Of a DNA stretch of 30,101 nucleotides, positions 1 to 7,908 are shown piece after piece. Made by a program: the position numbers and the translations under genes. The stretch spans positions 1-30,101 of the forward strand of contig CAZMEN010000032.1 in the NCBI GenBank assembly GCA_964565335.1. The letters run 5' to 3'. The DNA comes from Litorimonas sp964565335 (GTDB lineage Bacteria > Pseudomonadota > Alphaproteobacteria > Caulobacterales > Maricaulaceae). Within the stretch, counting starts at the first letter, position 1. Each line of letters starts with the position of its first letter. A model generated the notes under the pieces. It ran no database searches and had not been told where the DNA came from. It worked only from the letters and a program-made list of their open reading frames with translations.

Positions 1-27
1 GCGTCCTAACCGATAGACGAAGGGACC
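1..27 (-). tRNA. tRNA-Glu, 5' end only (cut by window edge)
   Basis: Read on the minus strand, these 27 bases start GGTCCCTTCGTCTATCGG and continue TTAGGACGC. This is the acceptor 5' strand, T8 and a complete D-arm (GTC pairing with GAC, loop with GGTTA), the pattern characteristic of bacterial tRNA-Glu. The anticodon, variable loop and T-arm lie outside the window, so the identity rests on the 5' half alone. A good promoter lies just upstream at 44-72, with about 16 bases between its -10 and the first base of the tRNA, which supports this as a real gene. Confidence 0.8.
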
Positions 28-43
28 GCATATCAGTCCGCGC

Positions 44-72
44 GATATAGAATTCCGTTTAGGATGGCGCAA
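44..72 (-). promoter_or_regulatory. Likely tRNA-Glu promoter
   Basis: The minus strand reads TTGCGC (67-72), a 17-base spacer, then TATATC (44-49). The start point would fall about 10 bases before the tRNA 5' end. The same layout (TTGNNN, 17 bases, TANNNN) recurs before tRNA-Pro in this window, which makes both more credible. This is an inspection call only. Confidence 0.6.
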
Positions 73-123
73 GTCCTATTTTTCAAAAAAGTCAGGATTT
101 ACCTAATTTTATTTCAGCCAAAA

Positions 124-1956
124 TCATAGCTTCGCGGCTCTATTATCATCGACCCAAGCCACATCCAATATATGAAAATCAGCAGAAACACGTCCATTCC
201 ACTCATTTCGTTTAATTTGCCCTGCAACGTGAACGGGTCGATTACCCGCCGTGAGTAAGCTGTCCGACAATCCAGCGTCATCCGCACTAAAGCACATCGC
301 TCTGACGCTAGCGCCGTCCCGGCTTTTCAAAGTTGTACGAATATGAGAGCCTCCCTTTAGACGTTCGGCATAATCGATAATAACATCTGACAATACGAAA
401 ACCGGAGTTGGATTACCCGCGCCATAAGGCGCCACACCCTCGATTAAGGTCAAGGTGTCCAAAGAAACAGCCTGCGGATGTATGACCGAATCAACTTTTA
501 AGGCCTGATTGAGTTGAGCCTCTTTTACCGCGTCGCCCAACTCGGCTTGCATAAAAGCCTTAAAGAGGTTGATTTTGTCTGCGGCAATCGTAAGCCCGCC
601 CGCCATGGCGTGACCACCGCCCGAAATGAGCAATCCGGCTGCTTTGGCCTTGCCGAGCGCCTCCCCCAAGTTGACGCCTTTTATAGAGCGTCCAGAGCCT
701 TTTCCCTGCCCGTTCTCATCCAATCCCATGACAATACAGGGTTTGGCAAAACGGTCTTTAATGCGGCCAGCGACAATGCCGATGATACCCGGATGCCAAT
801 CTTTCATAGCCACGATGAGAATATTATCTTGTTCATTCGCTTTTTCGGCTTCCGCCATAGCTTCATTTTGAATCTGGGCTTGGATCTGTCGACGTTCCGC
901 ATTGACGCGGTCAAGCTCCGCCGCGTGTGCATAGGCCAGCTGGGCATTATCTGTAGAGAGCAATTCTGCCCCCATACGGGACACCCCTATTCGTCCTCCT
1001 GCATTAATACGCGGGCCAAAACCAAACCCCGCATCGCGTGTCGTAAAAGGCGGCTTTAAAGTGGCAATATCCGCTAATGCCTCAATGCCCGCCGTGTTTT
1101 GGCGGGACAGGACCTTCAATCCTTGGCTAACTATGGCGCGGTTGACCCCTGTGAGCGGTACAACATCACAGATAGTTCCAAGGGCTGCCAAGCCCAGAAA
1201 GTCCAAAGTTGGAATAGGGACTTGCATCCCACGTGTCGTGGCCTCCCGATTAAGCGCGACGACAGTCATAAAACAGACTCCGGCAGCCGCAAGGTGGCTT
1301 AAACCCGACTCATCATCATGACGATTCGGGTTGATAATCGCTTTGGCCTGCGGACGCGTTTCGTCCATTAGGTGATGATCAATAACAATTACATCGAGAC
1401 CAATCTCGACAGCGTGGCTCAATGCAGAATGCGCCGCAGCGCCGCAATCAACGGTAATGACTAATTCCGTGCCGTCTGTCTTCAATGTCTCAAATGCTTG
1501 TGCAGACGGGCCATACCCTTCCAACAACCTATCGGGCACGTAAAGCGACCAGTCTCGCCCCATTCCTTTGGCCCAACGCAGGAGCTGCGCGGCGGAAGTG
1601 CCCCCGTCCACGTCATAATCCGCAAAAACACAGACAGGCCTGTTCGTCTCAATCGCTTCAAAAAGAATAGCAACGGCCTCGTCCATATCCATTAAAATCG
1701 AGGGGTCAGGTAAGCTATCGCGCAAACGCGGAGACAGGAAAGACGAAACGTCATCAACATCAACGCCCCTGCCCGCCAGAAGGCGTGCGGTAAAAGGCGC
1801 AATGTCAGATGACTTCGTGAGATTATCAACGGCATCATCAGATGTGCGGTAAACCCATTTTTGTTGTCTGGATGAGGACTTAACCCCAAGAACAAGCGGA
1901 TTTTCTGAGTGCGCGGGGGTCACAATATTGGGCGCGCGCGCCTCAGCTTTTGTCAT
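124..1956 (-). CDS. recJ: Single-stranded-DNA-specific exonuclease RecJ
   Basis: RecJ is the 5'-to-3' single-strand exonuclease of recombination and mismatch repair. The 610-residue product has the DHH-family motifs in order: DYDVDG near residue 114 (motif I), VDCG near 169, the DHH triad at about 193-195, and then the DHHA1-type half with SGGGHAMAGG, followed by the C-terminal OB-like part. The length is normal for the family. An ATG 18 bases upstream (1974) is in frame, but I prefer the ATG at 1956 because GAGGA lies 5 bases before it (1961-1965), whereas the upstream ATG has no ribosome binding site. It follows the aminotransferase gene on the same strand after about 95 bases. I see no promoter in that gap, so the two may be co-transcribed. 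Confidence 0.95.
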   Translation of the reverse strand: MTKAEARAPNIVTPAHSENPLVLGVKSSSRQQKWVYRTSDDAVDNLTKSSDIAPFTARLLAGRGVDVDDVSSFLSPRLRDSLPDPSILMDMDEAVAILFEAIETNRPVCVFADYDVDGGTSAAQLLRWAKGMGRDWSLYVPDRLLEGYGPSAQAFETLKTDGTELVITVDCGAAAHSALSHAVEIGLDVIVIDHHLMDETRPQAKAIINPNRHDDESGLSHLAAAGVCFMTVVALNREATTRGMQVPIPTLDFLGLAALGTICDVVPLTGVNRAIVSQGLKVLSRQNTAGIEALADIATLKPPFTTRDAGFGFGPRINAGGRIGVSRMGAELLSTDNAQLAYAHAAELDRVNAERRQIQAQIQNEAMAEAEKANEQDNILIVAMKDWHPGIIGIVAGRIKDRFAKPCIVMGLDENGQGKGSGRSIKGVNLGEALGKAKAAGLLISGGGHAMAGGLTIAADKINLFKAFMQAELGDAVKEAQLNQALKVDSVIHPQAVSLDTLTLIEGVAPYGAGNPTPVFVLSDVIIDYAERLKGGSHIRTTLKSRDGASVRAMCFSADDAGLSDSLLTAGNRPVHVAGQIKRNEWNGRVSADFHILDVAWVDDNRAAKL

Positions 1957-2051
1957 ATTGTCCTCGACGAACATGTGTGAATTCCAGGCTATTCACATAG
2001 CATTCCGAACCAGTATTGAAATCCTTATTCCAGTGGGCCTTAAGAATTAGA

Positions 2052-3254
2052 TTAAACGTCTTTTCCCAAGAATTGTTTTATGTTCCGCGCGGCCTGGCGA
2101 ATGCGTTGTTCGTTTTCGACTAAGGCTATACGCACATAACCTTCTCCATTGGGACCGAACCCATTACCCGGAGACACGGCGACGCTCGCTTCTTTCATCA
2201 GTAGTTTACAAAATTCAACTGAGCCTAAATGTTTGTACTTCTCCGGCAGAAGCGCCCAGGTGAACATTGAAGCCTCCGGAGACGGTATATCCCACCCTGC
2301 CCTAGAGAAGCTTTCTACCATTACATCGCGGCGGTTCTTATAAATATTTCGCGCATCGTCGACAACCGATTGCGGGCCATCCAAAGCGGCGCAGGCGGCC
2401 ACCTGAATAGGCGTGAAAGCCCCGTAATCTAAATAGGACTTTACCCGCGCCAAGGCGGCAATCAGACGTTTTGACCCAACGGCAAATCCCATGCGCCAAC
2501 CCGCCATTGAATAGGTCTTGGAGAGGGAGGTCGTCTCTATCGCCAAGATATCATCTTTTGCGCCTTTAACCTGAAAAATGGAGGGAGGCGGATCACCAAA
2601 ATAGATTTCAGAGTAAGCTAAATCCGATAAAACAATGATATCATTAGCTTTTGCGATCGCGACAATTTCTTCGTAAAAGGATAAATCAGCCACATGGCCT
2701 GTCGGATTAGACGGAAAACAAACCACAATCGCCATTGGTGGTTTATCGGCCTCGGCCAAAGCTTGCTTCACCCCTGCTAAGTACTCATCGGCTGTAATGG
2801 CGGGAATACCTTGAATTTTTGCGCCCGCAATTATGAAACCATAAGCGTGAAGCGGATAAGAAGGGTCGGGAGCGTATATGACATCCCCGGGAGCCGTAAT
2901 CGCTTGTGCTAAATTGGCAAAACCTTCTTTAGAACCAATAGTCGCGATAACTTCACTATCAGGGTCAAGGTCGACATCAAAACGGCGTTTATAGTAACGC
3001 GAACACGCTTGGCGAAGACCTTTAATCCCTCGAGACGCAGAATAGCCCGTTGTCTTAGGTTTTTGAACCGTCTCAATAAGCTTATCGATAACATGCTGCG
3101 GTGTTGGCAAGTCTGGATTACCGAATCCAAAATCAATAATGTCCATGCCATCGGCCCGTAATTCGGCCTTGAGTTTATTGACCTCGGCAAAAACATAAGG
3201 CGGCAAGCGCTTGATCCGATAAAATTCTTCGGTCTCTATTTCGTCTTGTGTCAC
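2052..3254 (-). CDS. alaC: AlaC-type PLP aminotransferase (alanine/pyruvate transaminase)
   Basis: This is a fold-type I aminotransferase. From the 400-residue protein: RIKRLPPYVF near the N-terminus, GYSASRG, an SNPTG Asn near residue 183, the D-LAY Asp near 211, and SLSKTYSMAGWRMGF with the PLP lysine at about residue 246. These match E. coli AlaC closely along the length, so glutamate-pyruvate transamination (alanine synthesis) is the best call. Close relatives are sometimes annotated as LL-diaminopimelate or aspartate aminotransferase, and substrate cannot be read from sequence. There is no ATG. Two GTG codons compete: 3263 has no ribosome binding site, while 3254 has AGG six bases upstream, so I chose 3254. 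It lies 28 bases after the small lipoprotein gene and is probably in one transcript with it. Confidence 0.88.
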   Translation of the reverse strand: MTQDEIETEEFYRIKRLPPYVFAEVNKLKAELRADGMDIIDFGFGNPDLPTPQHVIDKLIETVQKPKTTGYSASRGIKGLRQACSRYYKRRFDVDLDPDSEVIATIGSKEGFANLAQAITAPGDVIYAPDPSYPLHAYGFIIAGAKIQGIPAITADEYLAGVKQALAEADKPPMAIVVCFPSNPTGHVADLSFYEEIVAIAKANDIIVLSDLAYSEIYFGDPPPSIFQVKGAKDDILAIETTSLSKTYSMAGWRMGFAVGSKRLIAALARVKSYLDYGAFTPIQVAACAALDGPQSVVDDARNIYKNRRDVMVESFSRAGWDIPSPEASMFTWALLPEKYKHLGSVEFCKLLMKEASVAVSPGNGFGPNGEGYVRIALVENEQRIRQAARNIKQFLGKDV

Positions 3255-3282
3255 ACCCGTCACCTATAATTGGGGTTATCCA

Positions 3283-3624
3283 TTATTGCGGATCATCCGC
3301 TTTGTAGGCCTCTACTCGCGCTTTTTGCGACTGAAACTCTCTTTCCAATTCTTCAGAAGTCTGAGGTTCAGCGACATCAGGCAAAGAAAAACCGTTTTTA
3401 ATCCGTGTCATTGACTTGGCCGCCTCATCCCATTGCTCTGCATTATGCGTATCTGTTGGAATGGCGGGGGCATCCGCCGCGTCTGGGATGGTCTGGTCAA
3501 TATTTCGCGCTTCTTCTTCAAATTCCGAGCTGCCCATAAAGTCAATATTTGGCATTTTGACAGTCGAACAGGCTGTTAGGCCTATCCCAAGCAAAACTAT
3601 CGAAGAAATTCTGATTAAAGCCAT
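3283..3624 (-). CDS. Small predicted lipoprotein of unknown function
   Basis: I do not recognise a family. The 113-residue product starts with a short basic-hydrophobic signal (MALIRISSIVLLGIGLTAC) whose lipobox LTAC places the lipidated cysteine at residue 19. The mature part is acidic and polar, rich in Glu, Asp and Ala, with a predicted helical C-terminal third (SEELEREFQSQKARVEAYK), so it is probably a periplasmic coil-forming lipoprotein. A longer reading from 3687 would put 21 basic residues before the signal. I rejected it because AGG lies about 7 bases before the ATG at 3624 and the shorter form gives a clean signal peptide. A TTGACC/CAAAAT promoter lies 29 bases upstream. alaC follows on the same strand. 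Confidence 0.75.
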   Translation of the reverse strand: MALIRISSIVLLGIGLTACSTVKMPNIDFMGSSEFEEEARNIDQTIPDAADAPAIPTDTHNAEQWDEAAKSMTRIKNGFSLPDVAEPQTSEELEREFQSQKARVEAYKADDPQ

Positions 3625-3652
3625 GTCAAACCTGAGTCGTTTCCATCTTATG

Positions 3653-3681
3653 ATTTTGAATATGGGCATAATTAGGGTCAA
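3653..3681 (-). promoter_or_regulatory. Likely promoter of lipoprotein-alaC(-recJ)
   Basis: On the minus strand: TTGACC (3676-3681), a spacer of exactly 17 bases, CAAAAT (3653-3658). The -35 is nearly canonical and the -10 matches 4 of 6. The start point would be about 20 bases before the lipoprotein ATG at 3624. Confidence 0.5.
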
Positions 3682-3728
3682 GGTCACTTAAAATTTGGGT
3701 CATTCGCCACAATCAGGCCCAATTACCT

Positions 3729-4775
3729 TTACGGGAACAGAGCCAGAGACATTAATCCCAAAGTTTCATCCCAACCTTGGGTTAAGTTATAGTTTTGAAT
3801 AGCCTGTCCAGAGGACCCTTTTGTCAAATTATCAATGACGGCAATGACAACCGCAGTATTCGGCGCACGATTGTCAAAAACATTGATATGACAACGATTA
3901 GACCCTCTGACATGGCGCGTTTGCGGGACTATGCCTTCTTCTAGGATAGATACAAATGGTGCACCGGCATATTGACCCTCAAGGCTATCACGCAAGTTCT
4001 TGACCGACACGCCTTCTCTGAGGGAGACAACTGTTGTTGTAATCATGCCTCTATTCATCGGCACTAAATGCGGCGTCATTGATACACGGCTCTGTTTGCC
4101 TGAAACACGCTTAACGATCTGGTCAATCTCCGGCGCGTGGCGGTGTGAACCCACACTATAAGCATGAGCCCCTTCCGCGAGTTCCGTGAAAGACAAGCCA
4201 AGGCTGGCTTTGCGGCCAGCTCCCGTAACGCCGGTAATGGCTGAAACGGTTAAACCTTCGGCGCTTATCAGGTCATCTTTTAAAAGCGATAACAAAGGCA
4301 GTAAGGTGCAGGTCGGGAAACAGCCCGGACAGGCCACGAGCTTTGCTCCTCGCAGGCTATTCTCTGTCCATTCTGTCAGGCCATAAACTGCTTCATCCAA
4401 CAAATGAGAGAAATTATGAGGACGGCCATAGGTCTGCTCATAGAGCTTAGGGTCTCGCAAACGGAAGTCAGCAGACAGATCAATAACGGTCTCTACATGA
4501 GGCAAAATTTCGGCAATCGTTTCCTGACTGGCCCCATGCGGTAAGCAGGCAAAGGCCACATCAATTTGTGACCAATCAACAGTCTTCCAATCCTGTAAAT
4601 CGGGTAGACCTAAATGCGAGATATTCGGGAAAACCGCCCCTGCACTCTCTCCGGCACGGCTATGGCCTGTGAGCGCCGCAATTTCGATATGCGGATGATT
4701 TTGAATCAGGCGAATAATCTCAACGCCTGTATATCCCGACGCGCCTAAAACGGCTGCTTTCTTCATAGTCGGCAT
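3729..4775 (-). CDS. argC: N-acetyl-gamma-glutamyl-phosphate reductase
   Basis: ArgC is the NADPH-dependent reductase of the third step of arginine synthesis. The 348-residue length is that of the long ArgC type. It shows the Rossmann motif GASGYTG (residues 11-17), LSADFRLRD near 100-108, the catalytic cysteine 152 in CPGCFPT (the usual consensus is NPGCYPT), and the His-rich loop in GAHAYSVGSHRHAPEI. The ATG at 4775 is preceded by GAGGT at 7 bases and is preferred over a second Met three codons later. It is expressed apart from the ribosomal-protein genes upstream, since a terminator (4822-4852) and a candidate promoter (4795-4823) sit between them. No other arg gene is in the window. Confidence 0.96.
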   Translation of the reverse strand: MPTMKKAAVLGASGYTGVEIIRLIQNHPHIEIAALTGHSRAGESAGAVFPNISHLGLPDLQDWKTVDWSQIDVAFACLPHGASQETIAEILPHVETVIDLSADFRLRDPKLYEQTYGRPHNFSHLLDEAVYGLTEWTENSLRGAKLVACPGCFPTCTLLPLLSLLKDDLISAEGLTVSAITGVTGAGRKASLGLSFTELAEGAHAYSVGSHRHAPEIDQIVKRVSGKQSRVSMTPHLVPMNRGMITTTVVSLREGVSVKNLRDSLEGQYAGAPFVSILEEGIVPQTRHVRGSNRCHINVFDNRAPNTAVVIAVIDNLTKGSSGQAIQNYNLTQGWDETLGLMSLALFP

Positions 4776-4794
4776 GATGATACCTCAACTTCCA

Positions 4795-4823
4795 ATTGTC
4801 TATTCCGAGAGCCTATTGCCCAA
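4795..4823 (-). promoter_or_regulatory. Possible argC promoter
   Basis: On the minus strand: TTGGGC (4818-4823), 17 bases, GACAAT (4795-4800). It starts directly after the U-tract of the rpsI terminator, and the predicted start lies about 15 bases before the argC ATG. The match is moderate. Confidence 0.4.
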
Positions 4824-4852
4824 GAAAAAAGCGCCTCGGTGACCCGAAGCGC
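4822..4852 (-). terminator. Rho-independent terminator after rpsI
   Basis: On the minus strand GCGCTTCGG pairs with CCGAGGCGC (9 pairs, one of them a U-G wobble) around a GTCA loop, and is followed at once by TTTTTTCTT. It begins about 33 bases past the rpsI stop codon. This is the clearest terminator in the window and ends the rplM-rpsI transcript. Confidence 0.88.
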
Positions 4853-4884
4853 CTGATACATAGCGATAAATCGCTGAACAAAAC

Positions 4885-5382
4885 TTAACGCTTCGAGAAC
4901 TGGAAGCTCTTACGCGCTTTCGCTCGGCCGTATTTCTTACGTTCCACAACACGCGAATCACGTGTGATGAAGCCGGCAGCCTTCAAAGACTTACGCAAAG
5001 CTGGCTCGTAATAAGTCAAAGCCTTAGTGATGCCGTGACGTACCGCACCAGCTTGTCCTGATAGGCCGCCGCCTTTGACAGTGGCCACAACGTCATAGGA
5101 ATCAACGCGATCAGAAACTTCAAAAGCCTGACGGATGATGAGGCGAAGAACAGGGCGTGCAAAATAAACTTCTTGATCGCGACCATTCACAGTCACTTTA
5201 CCATTGCCGGGTTTAATCCAGACGCGGGCGATAGAGTTTTTACGTTTACCAGTCGCGTAAGCGCGGCCAAGTTCGTCAATTTTTGGCTCAGGCAATACGG
5301 CTGTATCAACAGCAGCGGCATCGCCACCTGTCGTGCCTTCCATGACGTCTTTAAGGTCTGCGAGTGTTTGGGTCTCAGCCAT
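4885..5382 (-). CDS. rpsI: 30S ribosomal protein S9
   Basis: S9 is a small-subunit protein whose C-terminal tail reaches the P-site tRNA. The conserved core begins at ATGKRKNSIARVWIKPG near residue 43 and ends with the diagnostic basic tail KYGRAKARKSFQFSKR. About 40 residues precede the core; such N-terminal extensions are usual in alphaproteobacterial S9. The ATG at 5382 has GGGAG about 8 bases upstream. It lies 4 bases after rplM, the near-universal L13-S9 pair, and is followed by a strong terminator. Confidence 0.98.
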   Translation of the reverse strand: MAETQTLADLKDVMEGTTGGDAAAVDTAVLPEPKIDELGRAYATGKRKNSIARVWIKPGNGKVTVNGRDQEVYFARPVLRLIIRQAFEVSDRVDSYDVVATVKGGGLSGQAGAVRHGITKALTYYEPALRKSLKAAGFITRDSRVVERKKYGRAKARKSFQFSKR

Positions 5383-5386
5383 GGTC

Positions 5387-5857
5387 TTAGGCTCCCTTCA
5401 CGTTTTTGGTGCTCATAGATTTAAAGTCGATGACTTCAGGGTTCTGAGCTTCATGTGGATGATCTGTACCGGCATAAACACGCAGGTTAGACAGTTGTTT
5501 ACGCGCTAACGGGCTTTCCTTTGGCAACATACGCTGAACGGCTTTGCGTAAAACGCGGTCTGGAAAACGCCCGTCCAAAATCTTATCCGCTGTACGCTCT
5601 TTCAGGCCACCTGGGTGACCAGTATGCCAGTAATAGACTTTGTCGTTACGCTTATTTCCCGTAAAGGCGACCTTCTCGGCATTGATAACGATGACGTTGT
5701 CACCACAATCAATATGCGGTGTGTAAGTCGGTAAATGTTTGCCACGGAGGCGCATCGCAATGAAAGTTGCTAAACGACCGGTGACAACGTTTTCCGCGTC
5801 GATGAGAATCCATTTCTTCTCAACGTCCGCAGTTTTCAAAAACTTTGTCGTTTTCAT
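5387..5857 (-). CDS. rplM: 50S ribosomal protein L13
   Basis: L13 is an early-assembling large-subunit protein. The 156-residue product contains WILIDAENVVTGRLATFIA, HIDCGDNVIVINA, the YYWHTGHPGGLK segment and AVQRMLPKESPLARKQL, all family hallmarks. An in-frame ATG at 5875 would add six residues. I chose 5857 because GAGGA sits 5 bases upstream of it (5862-5866), and MKTTKF is a normal L13 start. It is the first gene of the rplM-rpsI operon; a TTGACG promoter lies 48-76 bases before the start codon. Confidence 0.98.
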   Translation of the reverse strand: MKTTKFLKTADVEKKWILIDAENVVTGRLATFIAMRLRGKHLPTYTPHIDCGDNVIVINAEKVAFTGNKRNDKVYYWHTGHPGGLKERTADKILDGRFPDRVLRKAVQRMLPKESPLARKQLSNLRVYAGTDHPHEAQNPEVIDFKSMSTKNVKGA

Positions 5858-5904
5858 AATATCCTCTGTTCTCAATAGGAAACATCCTATCGGCTAAGCG
5901 CGGC

Positions 5905-5933
5905 TAAGTAGAGCAAGAACATCGATACGTCAA
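5905..5933 (-). promoter_or_regulatory. Possible rplM-rpsI promoter
   Basis: On the minus strand: TTGACG (5928-5933), 17 bases, TACTTA (5905-5910). The -35 is strong and the -10 is weak. It would leave a leader of about 40 bases before rplM. Confidence 0.42.
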
Positions 5934-6000
5934 CGCCATTATTCATCGAGCTACCCCATATTATTAGGCAAATACAATAGCTTAAGAAGACGGTATTTTA

Positions 6001-7083
6001 TTACCGTATAAAATATCGCGCTTTCCAAGCCATAGCTAAGGCTGCGACAAAGACAAAGACAGATGAAAACTGATGCAGCAAGGCTAATTTGATGTGAGCC
6101 GGGTCAAAATTATCACCGGAAAGCAGCGTCCATATCCCCAAACCGACCTGCCACAGCAAGATTCCTAGCATCATAGTCGCTATTCCTCGCATATATTCGG
6201 TTTTACGCACGCTCACCCAAATCCAAATCGCGAGAATTATAATAATATAGGCCAACATCCTGTGATTAAACTGGATCGCCGCCGTGTTTTCAAAAATATT
6301 TTTCCAAAAGGGAGACATCATTGCGTAACCTGCGGGTACAAAGTCTCCATCCATCAGCGGCCATTCATTATAACTCCGCCCAGACTTTGTTCCAGCCACA
6401 AAAGCTCCGGCTATAATTTGCAAATACACAAGTCCAGCGAACAGAGTTGTACGTTTTTTGTATGGCGAACCGAGATGGCTAGCTCTGAAGCCATTATTAT
6501 GAGCCTTTCTAAGCCAAAACAAAATTCCCAGAATGATGAAAGCCATGCCTAAATGCGTAGCCAAACGATATTGGCTCACATCGACCATGCCTTCTTGCAG
6601 GCCGCTATGCACCATCCACCACCCGATTGCGCCCTGAATACAAATCAGAACCAATGGAATAACGAACCAAACTAAGCTTCTGCGCTGAAACCTGCGGCGA
6701 ATAGAAAAATACAGAAGCGGCACGAGGTAGGCCAGTCCAATCAAACGCCCTAATTGTCGATGTGCCCATTCCCAAAAATAGATGAATTTAAACCCCGCCA
6801 AATCCATATCGGGATGTTCGGCTTCAAATTCAGGAATAAGTTTATATTTTTCAAACTCAGACATCCAAGCTTCGTGCGACAGTGGCGGCAGCGCCCCTCG
6901 GATAGGCGCCCATTCAGTTATAGAGAGTCCCGAATTGGTGAGGCGCGTCGCGCCGCCAACGACGATAATTGCAGTCACAAGAAACATCATGACCACCAAC
7001 CAAGAAGAGACCGCTTTACTGGGTTTATCAAAATCAATCATAGGGGTGATATAGTCCCTTCCCAGAGCAATAGGCTGCGACAT
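6001..7083 (-). CDS. ctaA: Haem A synthase (CtaA/COX15)
   Basis: This membrane enzyme oxidises the C8 methyl of haem O to a formyl group, giving haem A for aa3-type cytochrome oxidases. The 360 residues form about eight membrane spans. The signature GGATRLTNSGLSITEW lies at residues 43-58. The four expected haem-ligand histidines are at about 108 (WAHRQLGR), 177 (ATHLG), 274 (FNHRMLAY) and 337 (LLHQFSS). The type with the two-fold repeat and no long cysteine loop is usual in alphaproteobacteria. The ATG at 7083 has only a weak ribosome binding site, and Met16 (MIDFDKPSK) is an alternative. It stands alone, downstream of tRNA-Pro, away from any cytochrome oxidase operon in this window. Confidence 0.96.
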   Translation of the reverse strand: MSQPIALGRDYITPMIDFDKPSKAVSSWLVVMMFLVTAIIVVGGATRLTNSGLSITEWAPIRGALPPLSHEAWMSEFEKYKLIPEFEAEHPDMDLAGFKFIYFWEWAHRQLGRLIGLAYLVPLLYFSIRRRFQRRSLVWFVIPLVLICIQGAIGWWMVHSGLQEGMVDVSQYRLATHLGMAFIILGILFWLRKAHNNGFRASHLGSPYKKRTTLFAGLVYLQIIAGAFVAGTKSGRSYNEWPLMDGDFVPAGYAMMSPFWKNIFENTAAIQFNHRMLAYIIIILAIWIWVSVRKTEYMRGIATMMLGILLWQVGLGIWTLLSGDNFDPAHIKLALLHQFSSVFVFVAALAMAWKARYFIR

Positions 7084-7135
7084 CTTCGCTATGTCTGCTT
7101 TGCTGACACATAAGGGAGGATATTCAAGTTGAAAA

Positions 7136-7212
7136 TGGTCGGAGTAGCAGGATTCGAACCTGCGACCCCTAAGCCCCCAGCTTAGTGCGCTACCGGACTG
7201 CGCTATACTCCG
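7136..7212 (-). tRNA. tRNA-Pro (anticodon GGG), CCA encoded
   Basis: On the minus strand a full cloverleaf can be drawn. Acceptor CGGAGTA (7206-7212) pairs with TACTCCG (7140-7146). The D-arm carries GCGCAGTCCGGTAGCGC. The anticodon stem CTAAG/CTTAG encloses the 7-base loop CTGGGGG, so positions 34-36 are GGG. The T-arm is GCAGGTTCGAATCCTGC. The discriminator is A, followed by genome-encoded CCA (7136-7138). ctaA follows on the same strand 53 bases downstream. Confidence 0.97.
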
Positions 7213-7230
7213 ACACTTTCAATGCGTGGG

Positions 7231-7259
7231 GCTATAATCTGCACGACAAATCAAAGCAA
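7231..7259 (-). promoter_or_regulatory. Likely tRNA-Pro promoter
   Basis: On the minus strand: TTGCTT (7254-7259), 17 bases, TATAGC (7231-7236). The -10 ends 18 bases before the mature tRNA 5' end, a normal distance for a tRNA leader. Confidence 0.6.
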
Positions 7260-7275
7260 CCACCTTGTCGCCCGA

Positions 7276-7869
7276 TTATGCGTTTGATGTAAAATCCGTC
7301 CAACGCGTCTTAAGGGTCTTCAAACGCTCAAGCGCTTCTTCCAAATCTTGCTTATACTGTAATTGCTCAGCTGTTGGGCCGGTAGGTACAGTAGGTGTTG
7401 GGACGATGCTCTGAAGGGGCGCTATGATATCTTTTACAGTCTCAGTTTCGTGTGTTGGTTTAGGCGCAATGTCTACAACTTCATTGGCAGGTGGAGCCTC
7501 TTTGACCTGAGTGGTTTTATTCTTCTTTTTCTTTTTGATGCGGTCTGGCACTAGATCCGTGTCTTTGACCTTTTTGTCGCGCGCAGCTTTCTCAACAGAT
7601 TGGCCCAAATCGATAATTCTAGCAGACCCTTTCAACCGAATCAGTTTTTGCACATCTTTGATAGGATGACCCTCATCATGGAGGAGTATTTTAATACCGC
7701 GTAACAGTTCAATATCCTCTGGGCGATAAAAACGTCTGCCCCCAGCACGCTTAATAGGTTTAATTTGTGGAAATTTAGATTCCCAGAACCTCAAGACATG
7801 CGGCTGCAGGTCGAGTTCTTCGCCCGCTTCGCTGATTGTTCTGAACGCCCGTGTCGTCTTCGATTGCAT
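7276..7869 (-). CDS. MerR-family transcriptional regulator
   Basis: The N-terminal part (about residues 8-78) is a MerR-type winged helix-turn-helix: FRTISEAGEELDLQPHVLRFWE, then RRFYRPEDIELLRGIKILL. After it comes a lysine run (KKKKKNK near 113), a Pro/Thr/Val-rich linker and a short C-terminal helix (residues 168-190). There is no cysteine cluster of metal sensors and no effector domain of known type, so the ligand is unknown. This regulator regularly follows ihfA in alphaproteobacteria; here it lies 39 bases after it and presumably shares its transcript. The ATG at 7869 lacks a strong ribosome binding site. Confidence 0.88.
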   Translation of the reverse strand: MQSKTTRAFRTISEAGEELDLQPHVLRFWESKFPQIKPIKRAGGRRFYRPEDIELLRGIKILLHDEGHPIKDVQKLIRLKGSARIIDLGQSVEKAARDKKVKDTDLVPDRIKKKKKNKTTQVKEAPPANEVVDIAPKPTHETETVKDIIAPLQSIVPTPTVPTGPTAEQLQYKQDLEEALERLKTLKTRWTDFTSNA

Positions 7870-7908
7870 GGCTTTGGCCGATTCTGTGACTTAACGAATC
7901 AGACTATA

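Noticed and set aside
62..85. TAGGA...TCCTA hairpin followed by TTTTT on the plus strand as a terminator
   Set aside because: A 5-pair stem, no plus-strand gene upstream in the window, and the region is better explained as the tRNA-Glu promoter on the minus strand.
5990..6007. Hairpin ACGGTA-6-TACCGT over the ctaA stop codon as a terminator
   Set aside because: The stem is short and AT-containing, and is not followed by a T-run on the minus strand. It may be a weak structure only.
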